Shown: in pieces, positions 11,178 to 22,621 of the stretch
Layout: each line of letters opens with the position of its first letter
Numbering within the stretch: the first letter of the stretch is position 1
NCBI RefSeq assembly: GCF_000715075.1
Contig: NC_134095.1
Coordinates: forward strand, 56,664,419-56,728,418
DNA: 64,000 bases
Reading direction: 5' to 3'
Origin: Nicotiana tabacum
Taxonomy: Eukaryota > Streptophyta > Magnoliopsida > Solanales > Solanaceae
Translations under genes and position numbers: made by a program
Notes under the pieces: generated by a model
Database searches by the model: none
What the model was told of the DNA's origin: nothing
Seen by the model: only the letters and a program-made list of their open reading frames with translations

Positions 11178-11960
11178 AAGCTACAATATATACATAATAT
11201 ACAATATATATACTACAAGACAATATATTATGCGAATATATATACATAATATACAATATATATACTAAAAGAAAATATATTATGCGAATATATATACATA
11301 AGATACAATATATATACTACAAGAAAATATATAAGAGAATATATATACATAAGATACAATATATATACTACAAGAAAATATATAAGAGAATATATATACA
11401 TAAGATACAATATATATACTACAAGACAATATATTATGCGAATATATATACATAAGATACAATATATATACTACAAGAAAATATATAAGAGAATATATAT
11501 ACATAAGATACAATATATATACTACAAGAAAATATATAAGAGAATATATATACATAAGATACAATATAATATACTACAAGAAAATATATTATGCTACAAT
11601 ATATACATAATATACAATATATATACTACAAGAAAATATATTATGCGAATATATATACATAAGATACAATATATATACTATAAGAAAATATATAAGAGAA
11701 TATATATACATAAGATACAATATAATATACTAAAAGAAAATATATTATGCTACAATATATACATAATATACAATATATATACTACAAGAAAATATATTAT
11801 GCGAACATATATACATAAGATACAATATATATACTACAAGAAAATATATTATGCGAATATATATACATAAGATACAATACATATACTAAAAGAAAATATA
11901 TAAGAGAATATATATACATAAGATACAATATAATATACTACAAGAAAATATATTATGCAT
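11178..11960. repeat. AT-rich minisatellite, ~51-bp unit, about 15 copies
   Basis: Tandem units built from ATATATATACATAAGATAC, AATATATATACTACAAGA and either AAATATATTATGCGA or AAATATATAAGAGA. The two terminal variants alternate irregularly. It lies between the hAT transposase stop and the GC-rich right end. Long open frames on both strands are by-products of the period. Confidence 0.9.
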
Positions 11961-12099
11961 GACAATTTAGTGTTTTACTATTGTTTTGTTATTTTCTTTT
12001 TCGTCAAGCACTTTAATAATTAGATATACATATATACTACATATATATTTTTAATATAGCCATGATACTACAAGAAATTGTCTTAAAAAAAAACAAAAA

Positions 12100-12334
12100 A
12101 CAAAAGCCCGCTAGGCTCGCGAAGCCCACGAGCCCGGCACGTTAAGCACAGGACCATGTGGGCTTAGGCCCGTCACGGGCCGGTTCCACCCATTGAGCCC
12201 ACAAAGACCGGGACCGCCAGGCCCGGGACCGCCAGGCCCGGGACCGCCAGAGCCCGGGACCACGAAGCCCGGGACCGCGAGGCCCGACCCGTTAGGCCCA
12301 CTAAGGCCCGGGCCCGGGACAAAATACAGCATTA
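12100..12334. repeat. GC-rich subterminal repeats of the hAT element
   Basis: A GC-rich island with 15-16 bp tandem units of GCCCGGGACCGCCAG type (best at 12206-12290), flanked by more GGCCCG copies. Subterminal arrays near the end are typical transposase-binding regions in hAT elements. The glycine/proline-rich open frame across it is an artefact. Confidence 0.7.
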
Positions 12335-13840
12335 CATGGGCTTAGGGGTTTTATTGGCATGGCACGCCCAGATTAATTCACAGGGTTTCATTATTCGGAG
12401 TTGTTATAATCGGGTCACATGAAATACACCCCCGAATTTGGAAATTAGGCATCGTAATTATGTCACGGGAACCGTACCCACAATCACGATGGTTTTATTT
12501 ATCGCGCCTAAAATAAGCCACGAATGGGCTTTCTAATGACCTTTCATTTTATTTATATAACGTGAAAGCAGATTAATTAATTTTTCTCAATTTCCATTAC
12601 CTATGAATTCAATGCTACCAAACCCATCAACATCTTAACAAGGAAAAATTAGAGGAAACAGTGAAACAATTTCATGTAATCGTTAAACAACATATAGATA
12701 TGAAAAAAAATAACAGTTAAAAAAATAAAAATCGGAACGAAAGAATAAAATTGGAGATGGATTGAATATTAACTCAAACAATAAATTAAGACAACATGAT
12801 AATTATTATTAGAACAAAAGAGTAAAAGAATAGAAAGAACTGACCTCTAAATTTTGAAACCCAAAACAAGCTTCTGTTACTCTTTTTCTAATATAAGTGA
12901 AGTAGACCTTCTATTGTTCTTACCTAAATAATTGTGTAAATACCAAATTTTCACCTCTGACGATTCATATCTACTTAAACGTGTTTCAACTTTTCCCAAT
13001 ATCAAACCACTTTGTCTTCAAAAAAACCAAAACAAGTAGCTCATTCAAAGAACACACGAAGAAAAGCGGAAGAGGTTAGGATTGAACAAAATGAGTAAAA
13101 TTCCAAATTCTATTTTTTGGAGGTTGTGGTGGCCGTTCTTCTTGGAGTGGGTTCGGCTCCTGAAAATTCAAAGAATCAGGGGTTCTCTTATGGAGGAATG
13201 ACTACTGTTTTTTAATGGAGCTGTGGAGATCATCCCCTTTTATGGAAAATCGGTCGTGAGGTCTCTTTTTGGAATTGGGATCCAGCCCTTGTTTTGAGTG
13301 TCTAGCTTTATTTTTATAGGGGTAGGAATTAAGTTAGGTCAAATGAGAAATGGGTATGAGCTCAATGTTTTGGGCTTGAAGGGATTTAGGTCATGAATTT
13401 GGGCTAATTAACTTTGGGGTATGAATATTAAATCAAAAATTCTTTTTTTTCATTTTTCTTTTCCTTTGATTTTAAAAATGAATTAAAAATAACTTTATAA
13501 AGATACTAGTATATTTAAGACAATAAAAATATTTAGAGAAGACATATAATTACCATATTAATGAAATTTAAATACCACTCAATATATACTAAAATGTAAA
13601 ATATTTTTGTAACTTTTCTTCTTATCTTTTTTGGAAAATAAAATGCCAAGACTATTTTTTTATTTTTTTCAAAAATAAAACTAACTAGTCAAAATATCAA
13701 CTAGCTAGAATAAGGAAAAATATTTTTGTAATTTCTTTTTTTAGATAAAATAAAGTAAAGAGAGCGATACTAAACCTAAACTGAATATTTACGCTAAAAT
13801 ATGAAAAATCTTGGGGAGGGTCAAAAGTCACATGTCTACA

Positions 13841-13853
13841 GCTGCCCCTCTTT
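13841..13853 (-). promoter_or_regulatory. Element A polypurine tract
   Basis: Minus-strand AAAGAGGGGCAGC lies directly before the 3' LTR start TGTAGACATG. The same sequence precedes the B 3' LTR. It primes plus-strand DNA synthesis. Confidence 0.85.
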
Positions 13854-13971
13854 GACTGGAAATACGAAGTATTTTCAGACAAAGAACGACTGACATATTT
13901 TTTGATCTGGCCCTTATTTAAAGAGACCAAAAGCTAAAGAAAGTAGAATGTGACCGAGCCCTAGTATTTGA

Positions 13972-14019
13972 GCTGCCTACATATCCTTGGCTATAAAGGA
14001 ATCAGGCCACGTGTAGTTC
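13972..14019 (-). promoter_or_regulatory. Covarying hairpin, copy A4 (next to PPT)
   Basis: Plus-strand outer stem CTACA/TGTAG and inner stem TCCTT/AAGGA. The conserved flank TGCCTAC and the GTAGTTC end match the other seven copies. It lies ~120 nt inside the polypurine tract of A, like copy B4. Confidence 0.8.
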
Positions 14020-15014
14020 AGAAGTGAATGAGGTAATGGAGTATGCTGAGGTGGATAGCCAGTCGAGGTGCCGTTCCGCTGAGGTTCCGGTCCGCGATCC
14101 CGTTATTACATCAAAAACCAAAATAAAAAAGACTAACTAAGCTTATCATCTACGAGTTACAAGATTCCTATCTATGAGTCTTTTGAAGCTTGATCTTGAG
14201 TCTTGGTTGGTTCTTCATGCGGACCCTAATCTGAATCTTGATGCTTGTTAGCCGCAGGTGTTGGTTCAATCTTCTTCAGCTTTTCAAACCAAGATGGGAC
14301 ATGTAGAGCTTGTGACCTCAGTCCTGTCTTGAGCAACTCACATCTTTTATTAACTTCTGCATTTGGATTCACTTCTTGTCTTTCTTTTTATTTTTTTTTT
14401 ATTCTGGATTGTGACTAACTCTTGTTGATCATCTAACACTGTAGACTCACATTCTTGACGCGAGCTTCTTTTGTTGCTGACCTGAATTGCATTCTTAATT
14501 GAATTCCCTTTTTTCCAGGTGGGCGCCTGATTGCTGAACTTGAATCGTCTTCTCTTGTTACTTGACACTGTTTTCCCTTACACCTTGAACCATTTTCCCT
14601 TGAAACTTGAACTGTCTTCCTTTGAAACTGCTTTCCCTTGAAATTCGAGTTGTCTTCCTTCGACACTGCTTTCCCTAAAAACTTGAGTTGTCTTCCCTTG
14701 TTCTCCAGGTAGATGCCTGATTACAACAAAACAGACAAAACTAAAGAAAATTTTTCTGCCCCAATTTGCACTAGGAAGATTTGTGAGTTGTTAGCAAAAT
14801 TGTAAACCACTTGTACTATTGATGCAATGATGAGAGTAAACTAAAGAATAGACTAGGAAAACTATAAACTAAGCTTGACTAAAGTAAAGACTGACTCTAT
14901 TCTCCAGGCGGGGCCCCTGATTTCGAGAAAACAAAAAATTGACCCTCTTTTTTCAAATCCAGACTTCCTTCTCTTTCTTTTTTTCAAATTCAAACTTCCC
15001 CCCTTTTTTAAAAC

Positions 15015-15890
15015 TTATTATCCTAGGAGAAAATTCATCGGACTAGGTTTTCTATTTTAGGAGAAAGATTCATCAGACTAAGATTTTGATCCTAGGAGAA
15101 AGTTCATCAGACTAGGTTTTCATATCTTAGGAGAAAATTCATCATACTAGGTTTCCTATCTTAGGAGAAAAATTCATCAGACTAAGATTTTATCCTAGGA
15201 GAAAGTTCATCAGACTAGGTCCTCTTTTTTTTTATCTTAGGAGAAAGATTCATCAGACTAAGATTTCTATCCTAGGAGAAAGTTCATCAGACTAGGTTTT
15301 CTATCTTAGGAGAAAAATTCATCAGACTAAGATTTTGATCTTAGGAGAAAGTTCATCAGACTAGGTTTTCTATCGTAGGAGAAAGATTTATCAGACCAAG
15401 ATTTAAATCCTAGGAGAAAGTTCATCAGACTAGTTCCATTTTTGTTAACTTAGGAGAAAGATTCATCAGACTAAGATTTTGATCTTAGGAGAAAATTCAT
15501 TAGACTAGATTTCCTATTTTAGGAGAAAAATTCATCAGACTAAGATTTTATGCTAGGAGAAAGTTCATCAGACTAGGTCCTCTTTTTTTTATCTTAGGAG
15601 AAAGATTCATCAGACTAAGATTTCTATCCTAGGAGAAAGTTCATCAGACTAGGTTTTCTATCTTAGGAGAAAAATTCATCAGACTAAGATTTTGATCCTA
15701 GGAGAAAGTTTATCAGACTAGGTTTTCTATCTTAGGAGAAAGATTTATCAGACCAAGATTTTAATCCTAGGAGAAAGTTCATCAGACTAGGTCCATTTTT
15801 GTTAAATTAGGAGAAAGATTCATTAGACTAAGATTTTGATTGGGGAAAAAATCATCAGACTAGGACTTTTTATCCTAGAAGGAAAAATGT
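15015..15890. repeat. Satellite-like array, ~34-bp unit in ~68-bp dimers
   Basis: About 25 units alternate between a CTAGGAGAAAGTTCATCAG / ACTAGGTTTTCTAT type and a TTAGGAGAAAGATTCATCAG / ACTAAGATTTTGAT type. A larger block repeats with a ~358-bp shift: the landmark CCTCTTTTTTTT occurs near 15221 and 15579, followed by matching variants. It therefore has higher-order structure. Confidence 0.9.
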
Positions 15891-16727
15891 AAAGATCAAT
15901 GGCAAGATTTTATGCACAATAGCAAGACAAACAAAGACAAAGATTTGAGAAACTTCCCTTTGTAGTCTCTTCTCTTCTTTTCTTTTCCTTTTTTTTGAAC
16001 CATTGTCCTTGCACTGCTTTGTTCCTGTTTCACACAAAGAAAAATTGGTCAGTTTTGAAAATGGTGGTCAGTTTGTGGCCTTGATGTCTTGGGCAGCTTG
16101 ACTTTTGCTCGATAAGCTTGAGTCGGTTTCAAGAGACCTTTGTTCTACATCAACCTTTATTGTTTCACACCCAGTACCATTTGTATTTGTAGCTCAAACA
16201 TTCTTATCCCAACTGGAAATCTTTGCTTAGGTGACCTTTTCTGATATCTTGAATGACTTCCTGCTTTTGAGCAATTTGTCTGTCAGAGAGAATCACCAGT
16301 TATCTTTGCTTGCGCCAAGTAGGCTGATAAGAGTCTTTAGGGGGGAGCCTTTGCATGAATCCTCAAGGCATGTTGACAGAAACAACAGAGTGTGCTGGCC
16401 AAATTTACTTTGTGCAACTGAAAAGATGGTAGCAGATTTTGATATCTTTTCTTGCTTGTTTTGACAAGGACTGACTCAGAGTGGAGGACACAAATGATGC
16501 AAAGAAATAATATCAACAAGAAATGTCTATGCCGGTAAGGATAGAAGGAAGTTTTTTTTCTTTTTTCCCCAATAACTAGCATTAATGATCATGACATGTA
16601 TTTTGGACACAACGACCTGATCTATCAAACTAATACAATCTTCCCTTTTACCGTTCTTATGACCTTTGAAGTCGGGCTTGTTCGTGCCAATTCTTTGCAT
16701 TAGCTTCATGACTCACTTTCGACTAGT

Positions 16728-16817
16728 GGTGCCCCGAGGGGTTTTCACCAACAAGTCTCTCTCATTTATTCATCTCTGCTTACCGTCGCCTTATAGTGCC
16801 CGTGAGGGTTTTCACTA
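16728..16817 (-). promoter_or_regulatory. Paired GUGAAAACC hairpins, element A
   Basis: Two hairpins at 16728-16749 and 16794-16817. Plus strand GGTG-CCCC-GA-GGGG-TTTT-CACC and TAGTG-CCC-GTGA-GGG-TTTT-CACTA. Outer and inner stems pair in both although the bases differ. Each is followed by AAG(A/T)CTCTC. The matching pair in B is at 28595-28684 with nearly the same spacing. Confidence 0.75.
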
Positions 16818-17167
16818 GTAAGACTCTCCCATTTTTTTTATTTTTCTTTTTCTTTTACTTTCTTCAACTTGACAGTGTTCTATGTCGCATGACAACCGTT
16901 GCTCATTGCATGCTTCTCTGGCATTCTTGAAGGCATATCGGGAGGTCTTTATTTGGAAGGTTTTTGGATAGGGTTGGAAAGAAAGATCGGCATGACGGAT
17001 CAAAGTTGACTCAAAATGAGGGGGTTGTAAACTTACAACTCTTGGAATCGACTCTTTCGAAAGTGAAATAAAATCTCTGCCCTAGTTTCAGCTATTGAGG
17101 ATTTTTGGAATTTTTTATTTTCTTTTTCTTTTTCTTTGAATTCTTATTTGGTTGGACCAAACCGTGA

Positions 17168-17213
17168 GGCTGCCTACGTATCCTTTTTTAAGGAATCAGG
17201 TCGAACGTAGTTC
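17168..17213 (-). promoter_or_regulatory. Covarying hairpin, copy A3 (3'UTR)
   Basis: Outer stem CTACG/CGTAG, inner stem TCCTT/AAGGA with a TTTT loop. Conserved flanks GGCTGC and TTC. Corresponds to B copy at 28989-29030. Confidence 0.85.
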
Positions 17214-18153
17214 AAACATCTGGCCTAAACTGGTTTTCATCTTTCTTTCTGTTTTTTTTTCTTTTTTTTCCTTTTCCTTTTCTTCTTTTTTTTTGCTTGG
17301 CCTAGCTTTTATTTTTGAGGGCATGGACCTTTGACAATTTTTTTTCACTTGAACTTTCTAAAAGCTTCCCCAATTTGTACTCTTGGGGCATGGACTTTTT
17401 TTTGACTCTAAACTTGATTCCAAAAGAGGGTAGTCAAAGAAAAATAACACAGACTCAAAAGGGGTATCAAAGGATATAAAGTGTTTGGGTAGCAGAAAAA
17501 GGGTCTCCCAACCTCAAGAACGTCAAACATGGTATCTTTTCGCGATCACAACATTGACGAACATGTCTGTCTTCTTGGTGTGTCGTGATCACAAGACATT
17601 TTTTCATCCCTTAGTGACAAACTTTCCAACAAACATTAATTGATTAAACATCCTCAAGCCCGATCTTCACAATGATTTGAAGGTGAATTTTACTCGACCT
17701 TAGTTCCAAAGTATTCCAACTCTTTATTCATCCTCAAAAGTATTTTTTTTAGTTATCGAATTCCAGATTAAATCAGTTCCTAAGATCTGGCCAAAATTTC
17801 CGCATGTATGTCATGTCATTAGAACGAGTGAAAAAAGAACTAGGAACAGAACGACACAAAAGGACAAGCTGTATTTTATTGAGTAAAGGATGAAAGAGTT
17901 TGACAACAAGACAAACAACCTAAAATCCAAGTTACAACCCTAAGATAACTCGGATAATGAAAATAGCAACAGAACAGGCAGACAAGACTCAAACAAACAG
18001 AATGGAGGGATAAAAGGGTTTGACTCAATAAAACAAATAAAATCTAGATAACAACCCTGAAATAACCCAGATAGTAGGAAAAACATCAAAACAAGCTACC
18101 AAAATTCCTTCATAGTGAGGAGAGAATAACTTTTCAATTTCTAAGCTTGACAT

Positions 18154-19773
18154 TTAGCCACAAATTTGCTTATCAGAATCACCGTGGCCTTCTCCAATTT
18201 CACTCGGCAAGCTCCCGAGAGGATTTTTATACTCCATGTCACTATGCATCATCCCTACAAAGTGTGCATCATCATGTGCAAGTAAATGATTCTGCGCGAT
18301 ATTCTGGGTGTCACTATCTTGGATCACAATCAGTTTTTCCTGGATCATCCTTTCTATTTCTCTTTTCAAATCCCAAGAGCTTTCAACATTGTGCCCCTGG
18401 GCATTAGAATGGTATTCACACCTTTTAGAAGGGTCAAAGCTTCTTGCACGTGGGTCCACATGATTTGGATGAATAGGTGCAATCATATCATAATGCTTTA
18501 ATTTCTCAAACAAGCTTGCATAGGACTCTCCTATTGGTGTAAAATTATCTTACAACCTTTGTTCCCCTTTATACCTCTGGCTTGGATATAGGTTATAGGG
18601 CACCTGAAAATTTTGTGGGGGCTATTGGAGATTTCGCGAAGCTCGTGCTCGCCCTCTGAGGTGTTTTGATGTTTCGACAACATACTGAGGTGGAGCGACA
18701 AAGTATTGTGTGTTCTGAGGTGGATAGTAATGCTCAGGGTAGTCATGGGAAACCTGATGAGGTTGCGCATACCTTCGAGGTGTTTTCCTGGGACCACTTC
18801 TCGAACCTGTTGTCATCATGATTTCTTCATCCTTCTCATTTGTGCCACTGAAATTATCAGATTCAACTTGGACAGCCTGAGTTACGGCTTTAAGAACTGC
18901 TTGACTTATAATTTTTCCTGTCTTAAGACCATTCTCTACCATTTCTCCCATTTTGATTGCTTCCTAGACGGATTTTCCCACTGCGGACATCATTTGAAAA
19001 TAATATGGCTCTTGAGCGTGAAGGAAGACAGTGATTAGCTCGTGGTCGTCCATGGGTGGCTTAACTCTAGCTGCTTGCTCTCTCCATTTAATGGCATATT
19101 CCCTGAAACTTTCAGTTGGTTTCTTCTTCAGGTTTGAAAGGGAAATGCAGTTTGGGGCAATGTTGATGTTGTATTGGAACTGTTTGACAAAGGCCTGTGC
19201 CATGTCATCCCAGACATACCAGTGAGACGTGTGTTGATCCATAAACCGTTCGGATGCTACTCCCGTAAGGCTTTCCCCAAAATAGGCCATCAACAATTCT
19301 TCATTTCTTCCTGCACCTCTCAGCTGATTGCAATACCTTTTCAGGTGGGTTATGGGGTCTCCATGTCCATCATACTTTTCAAATTTGAGAGTCTTGAAAC
19401 CAGGCGGCAAGTGGATATCAGGGAACATGCATAGATCTTTGAAGGCAACACTCTTTTGACCTACCAACTGTTGCAAATTTTTCAACTGTTGTTCTAAACT
19501 TTTAACTCTTTGGGTCATTTCTTCCTGTACCATCTTTCGGGCAGGCTTCTCAATGTTTGCAGGAAGATCAAACGAGTACGAGTGGCACTGCTCTTGCTGT
19601 GTAGCAAATTGTGACTCATGACGAGGCTGTCCTTGACCACTGGCCCATGATTGACACATTTCGGTCATTTGCTGTTTCAGTATTCTATTTTCCTCAAACA
19701 TAGTAGACTCTTGTTGAACCCTCTAATCTTGAGTCTCTTGAGCACTTGTAATAGCTTCGATGTCAGTTATCAT
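18154..19773 (-). pseudogene. Element A Gag, four in-frame stops
   Basis: One minus-strand frame runs from an ATG at 19773 to 18154 with stops near 19726, 18961, 18620 and 18530. At least two of these look like CAA/CAG to TAA/TAG changes. The core matches Tat/Ogre gag: VAFKDLCMFPDIHLPPGFK, YDGHGDPITHLKRYC, SFREYAIKWREQAARVKPPM. The C-terminal nucleocapsid reads CEYHSNAQGH where B has CEYCSGMPGH, so the zinc knuckle has lost its second Cys and later ligands. A coiled-coil-like segment (RVKSLEQQLKNLQQLV) lies upstream. No protease follows. Capsid assembly function would have depended on an intact ancestor. Confidence 0.85.
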
Positions 19774-19945
19774 TTTTCCTTGGATCTTGTATTTCCAGCT
19801 TACCACAAACCGACCACCTCAACTTTCTTCACAATTCAAAACAAAACATGTTAGAATGAACTCAGTCGGTCCTTATTATTATCAATATTTCTTCATTTCT
19901 TCATTTTGTTTTCACTTCTTTTTAATGGTGATCGAACCTGATGTG

Positions 19946-19993
19946 GGTTGCCTACGTATCATGTGGGAACATGAATCAGATCTTGCGTAGTTC
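19946..19993 (-). promoter_or_regulatory. Covarying hairpin, copy A2 (upstream of gag)
   Basis: Outer stem CTACG/CGTAG, inner stem TCATG/CATGA, loop TGGGAA. About 170-250 nt upstream of the gag start, matching the B copy at 36924-36971. Confidence 0.85.
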
Positions 19994-20029
19994 GGGAAGA
20001 TCATGAATAAAGTAAATAAACTAACGTTT

Positions 20030-20500
20030 TTTGAATTTTTTATTTTATTTTTTCGAAAGAAAGACTTATAAAGAAGAAAGAGAATATTTTTGGATTTTGA
20101 TTTTTCTTCAGCATTTTTGCAAAGAAAGACTTCTAAAGAAGAAAGATTTTTTTTTGAATTTGGATTTGTTTTTCTGGAATTTCGAAAGAAAAACGTCTAA
20201 AGAAGACAGAAAATATTTTTGGAATTTTATTTTGAATTTATGAAATAAATTCTTCTAAAAAAATATTTTTGAATTTTCTTTTCAATTTTGAAAGAAGAAT
20301 GAAAATATTTTTGGATTTTTGGAAGAAATTAAAAGAAAATATTTTCGTATATTTTTTTTTAAAAATAATTAGGGTCTAAAAGAAAGGCTTTCTAAAGCAA
20401 GTAACGGAAAATATTTTTGGATTTTTTGAAAATTAAGGTCTAAAAAATGACTTTTCTAGAGAGGAAGTAAAGGAAAATATTTTTGGATTTTTTGAAAATT
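20030..20500. repeat. Degenerate purine/pyrimidine tandem repeats in A leader
   Basis: Loosely repeated GAAAATATTTTTGGATTTT and AAAGAAAGACTTCTAAAGAAG units, roughly 55-65 bp apart and about eight copies, lie between hairpin copies A2 and A1. This is where ORF1 would be expected by comparison with B; no ORF1 coding is detectable. Confidence 0.65.
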
Positions 20501-20518
20501 ATGGGCTGGAACCGATGA

Positions 20519-20565
20519 GGTTTGCCTACGTATCTCACATCCGGTGAGAATCAGACCCGCGTAGT
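20519..20565 (-). promoter_or_regulatory. Covarying hairpin, copy A1 (5'UTR)
   Basis: Outer stem CTACG/CGTAG, inner stem TCTCAC/GTGAGA, the longest perfect inner stem of the set. Preceded on the plus strand by CCGATGAGG, as in the B 5'UTR copy. Confidence 0.85.
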
Positions 20566-20956
20566 TTGCCTAGTTTCTATGGAACAAAAGAAAATATGAC
20601 TTATTTTGAAATGACTTTTTTTTTTCTTCAAATTTCAACATAATTTCAGGGTAATTCAAATACCTACCTCTCACTCTCTTTTCTTTTCTTTTTTCGATTT
20701 TCATTTTTTTTCATTTTCTTTCCCTATTCTAGAAGCTAGTGAACATGCAAGCCGAAATAGACAGATACGCAAGTAGCACGTAAGATGTATCAGGATGGTC
20801 TTTTAATTTGGGTGCACCTGTCCTAGATGGACCCAACCCCTGTGTTGAGTCCCCAAAGTCAAATGCACTTGATACAAACAAACGTTCCTACTAGATATCC
20901 AGCATGAGGCTGAATTCTAAGCTAAAAATCTGGGTATATTGTTCTAGACTTGCGTA

Positions 20957-20975
20957 CTCGAGCGGACAACTCGAG
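20957..20975 (-). promoter_or_regulatory. CUCGAG leader hairpin, element A
   Basis: CTCGAG-CGGACAA-CTCGAG on the plus strand gives a 6-bp perfect stem with a 7-nt loop. It lies ~325 nt from the PBS inside a leader block (20740-21130) that is conserved with B. Confidence 0.7.
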
Positions 20976-21282
20976 CCGAGGAGGGGGCTACGTACCGGGA
21001 ACCAAAAGGCCATCCGGCTTTGTAACTTGTCCGAGCCTCTTTCTTATTTCAAGGTATGACACTAACAGAAGGAGGAGTCACGCCAGCGTGCACATCTCCG
21101 AAGATGAGAAGAGAAGGGTTTCGTAACAGTTTATATACAGTTCAAATAGTATCAAAGCGGTAAAAAGCAACACTTAGCACATTAGGCTCAAACACGTAAA
21201 AATTAGATAATAAACAAAGCCAACTATAACAATTATTCCAAGCTCGCATTCTGAACCCTGAACCAGATGTTCTGGGTTCTTA

Positions 21283-21300
21283 TCCCCAGCAGAGTCGCCA
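21283..21300 (-). promoter_or_regulatory. Element A primer binding site
   Basis: Minus-strand TGGCGACTCTGCTGGGGA, the complement of a tRNA 3' end including CCA, starts 4 nt after the 5' LTR end. Upstream tRNA-like sequence (21269-21282) has a disturbed T-loop compared with B. Confidence 0.8.
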
Positions 21301-21304
21301 GAGC

Positions 21305-22621
21305 TGTCACACCTCCTTTTTCCTACACCCCGGAAGGGTATAAAGGAGTTTTTCCAACTTAAAGTGACAATCGAAACGAGATTATTTATTTATTAAATTC
21401 AGTGGTGCCACTTGGGATAATTTTATGGTGTCCCAAGTCACCGATTCAAATCCCGACTCGAGGAAAAGATTGACTTTCCTTTTGAAGTCTGCGAACCAGA
21501 AATTCTGAATAAGGAATTTTGTTAAACCGTGGGAAGGTGTTAGGCATCCTCGGATTCCGTGGTTCTAGCACGGTCGCTTAAATTATCACAATTGGCCTAT
21601 TATCTGATTTTAATACATGTTTTAGCCTATGGAATAATTTTAAATTATTAATCGCTTTTAATTAATTTTAGGAAGATTCAACGTCATCTAAAACACGTCT
21701 TGAACCACGTCACATAAATGTACCCGCGATCCACGACACATTTTATCTAACGTTATTGAGATTTGGATTTGGGTCACATAAATGCACACCCGAGTTTAAG
21801 GAAGTTAATTCAAATTACACGCCTAAAGCAACTACGCACTTTCAAATTTGTGAGGGCCATGAAAAATTCAACTAAATGACACGCCTCGATTTCTAAGGAG
21901 TTAGTATTAATTGCATGAGGGCCATGGGTTATTTAATGAAAATGACACACCTTAAATTTTCTATAAAAGCTAACTAGTTTTGTGAGGGCCATGGGCTTAG
22001 GGGTTTTATTGGCATGGCACGCCCAGATTAATTCACAGGGTTTCATTATTCGGAGTTGTTATAATCGGGTCACATGAAATTCACCCCCGAATTTGGAAAT
22101 TAGGCATCGTAACTGTGTCACGGGAACTGTACCCACAATCATGATGGTTTTATTTATCGCGCCTAAAAGAAGCCAAGAATGGGCTTTCTAATGACCTTTC
22201 ATTTTATTTAATTAAACCAAGCCCAATCGCTATGACGTGAAAGTAGATTAATTAACTTTTCCCAATTCCCATTACCTATGAATTCAATTCTACCAAACCC
22301 ATCAACATCTTAACAAGGAAAAATTAGAGGAAACAGTGAAACAATTTCATGTAATCCTTAAACAACATATAGATATGAAAAAAGCAATAACAGTTAAAAA
22401 AAATAAAAACCGGAACGAAAGAATAAAATTGTAGATGGATTGAATATTAACTCAAACAATAAATTAAGACAACATGATAATTATTATTAGAACAAAAGAG
22501 TAAAAGAATAGAAAGAACTGACCTCTCAATTTTGAAACCCAAAACAAGCTTCTGTTACTCTTTTTCTAATATAAGTGAAGTAGACCTTCTATTGTTCTTG
22601 CCTAAATAATTGTGTAAATAC
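21305..22621 (-). repeat. Element A 5' LTR, first part (interrupted by B)
   Basis: Starts TGTCACACCTCC and aligns with 8551-9229 and 12335-12945 of the 3' LTR. It lacks the hAT. At 22621 it is cut by element B and resumes at 44760. The U5 stem-loop is at 21557-21573. Confidence 0.85.
22617..22621. repeat. Left target-site duplication of B (AATAC)
   Basis: AATAC is repeated at 44760-44764. The uninterrupted 3' LTR of A reads GTGTAAATACCAAATTTTC here, with a single AATAC. Confidence 0.9.

Larger units (their letters stand above)
9230..12334 (+). mobile_element. 5'-truncated hAT DNA transposon inside element A 3' LTR
   Basis: The insert is defined by comparison with the 5' LTR of A, which is uninterrupted at this site except for about seven bases. 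It contains hAT transposase coding, an AT-rich minisatellite and GC-rich subterminal repeats. The left end begins inside the transposase gene, so the N-terminal BED zinc finger, promoter and left terminal inverted repeat are missing. No 8-bp duplication is visible. It arrived after A inserted. Confidence 0.8.
8551..13840 (-). repeat. Element A 3' LTR, split by hAT insertion
   Basis: Aligns with the 5' LTR: 8551-9229 corresponds to 21305-21983, and 12335-13840 corresponds to 21988-22621 plus 44760-45669. Without the hAT it is ~2.2 kb. It carries the CCGTG...CACGG stem-loop at 8802-8818, a TATA-like CCCTATAAAAATAAAGC on the minus strand (13306-13323), and ends CATGTCTACA just before the polypurine tract. 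Confidence 0.85.
13854..18150 (-). other. Element A 3'UTR (noncoding, repeat-rich)
   Basis: About 4.3 kb between the end of gag and the polypurine tract. It holds hairpin copies at 13972 and 17168, CAGG-N6-CCTG units near 14512, 14704 and 14901, short TTCCCTTGAAACTTG-type repeats (14550-14720), the 34-bp satellite-like array, the paired GUGAAAACC hairpins, and pyrimidine-rich tracts (17100-17300). No protease, RT or integrase reading survives here, so pol was lost or never present. Confidence 0.75.

Noticed and set aside
11228..11870. Long open frames on both strands rich in Tyr/Ile
   Set aside because: They are by-products of the ~51-bp AT minisatellite; the period is close to a multiple of three and lacks stops by chance.
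12111..12332. Collagen-like Gly/Pro open frame
   Set aside because: Produced by the 15-bp GC-rich subterminal repeat of the hAT element.
15015..15890. CRISPR-like array
   Set aside because: Direct tandem units without unique spacers, in a plant retrotransposon 3'UTR.
20988..21000. Ninth hairpin copy at GGCTACGTACCGGG
   Set aside because: Resembles TACGTA only; no partner stem or CTGATTC arm follows.
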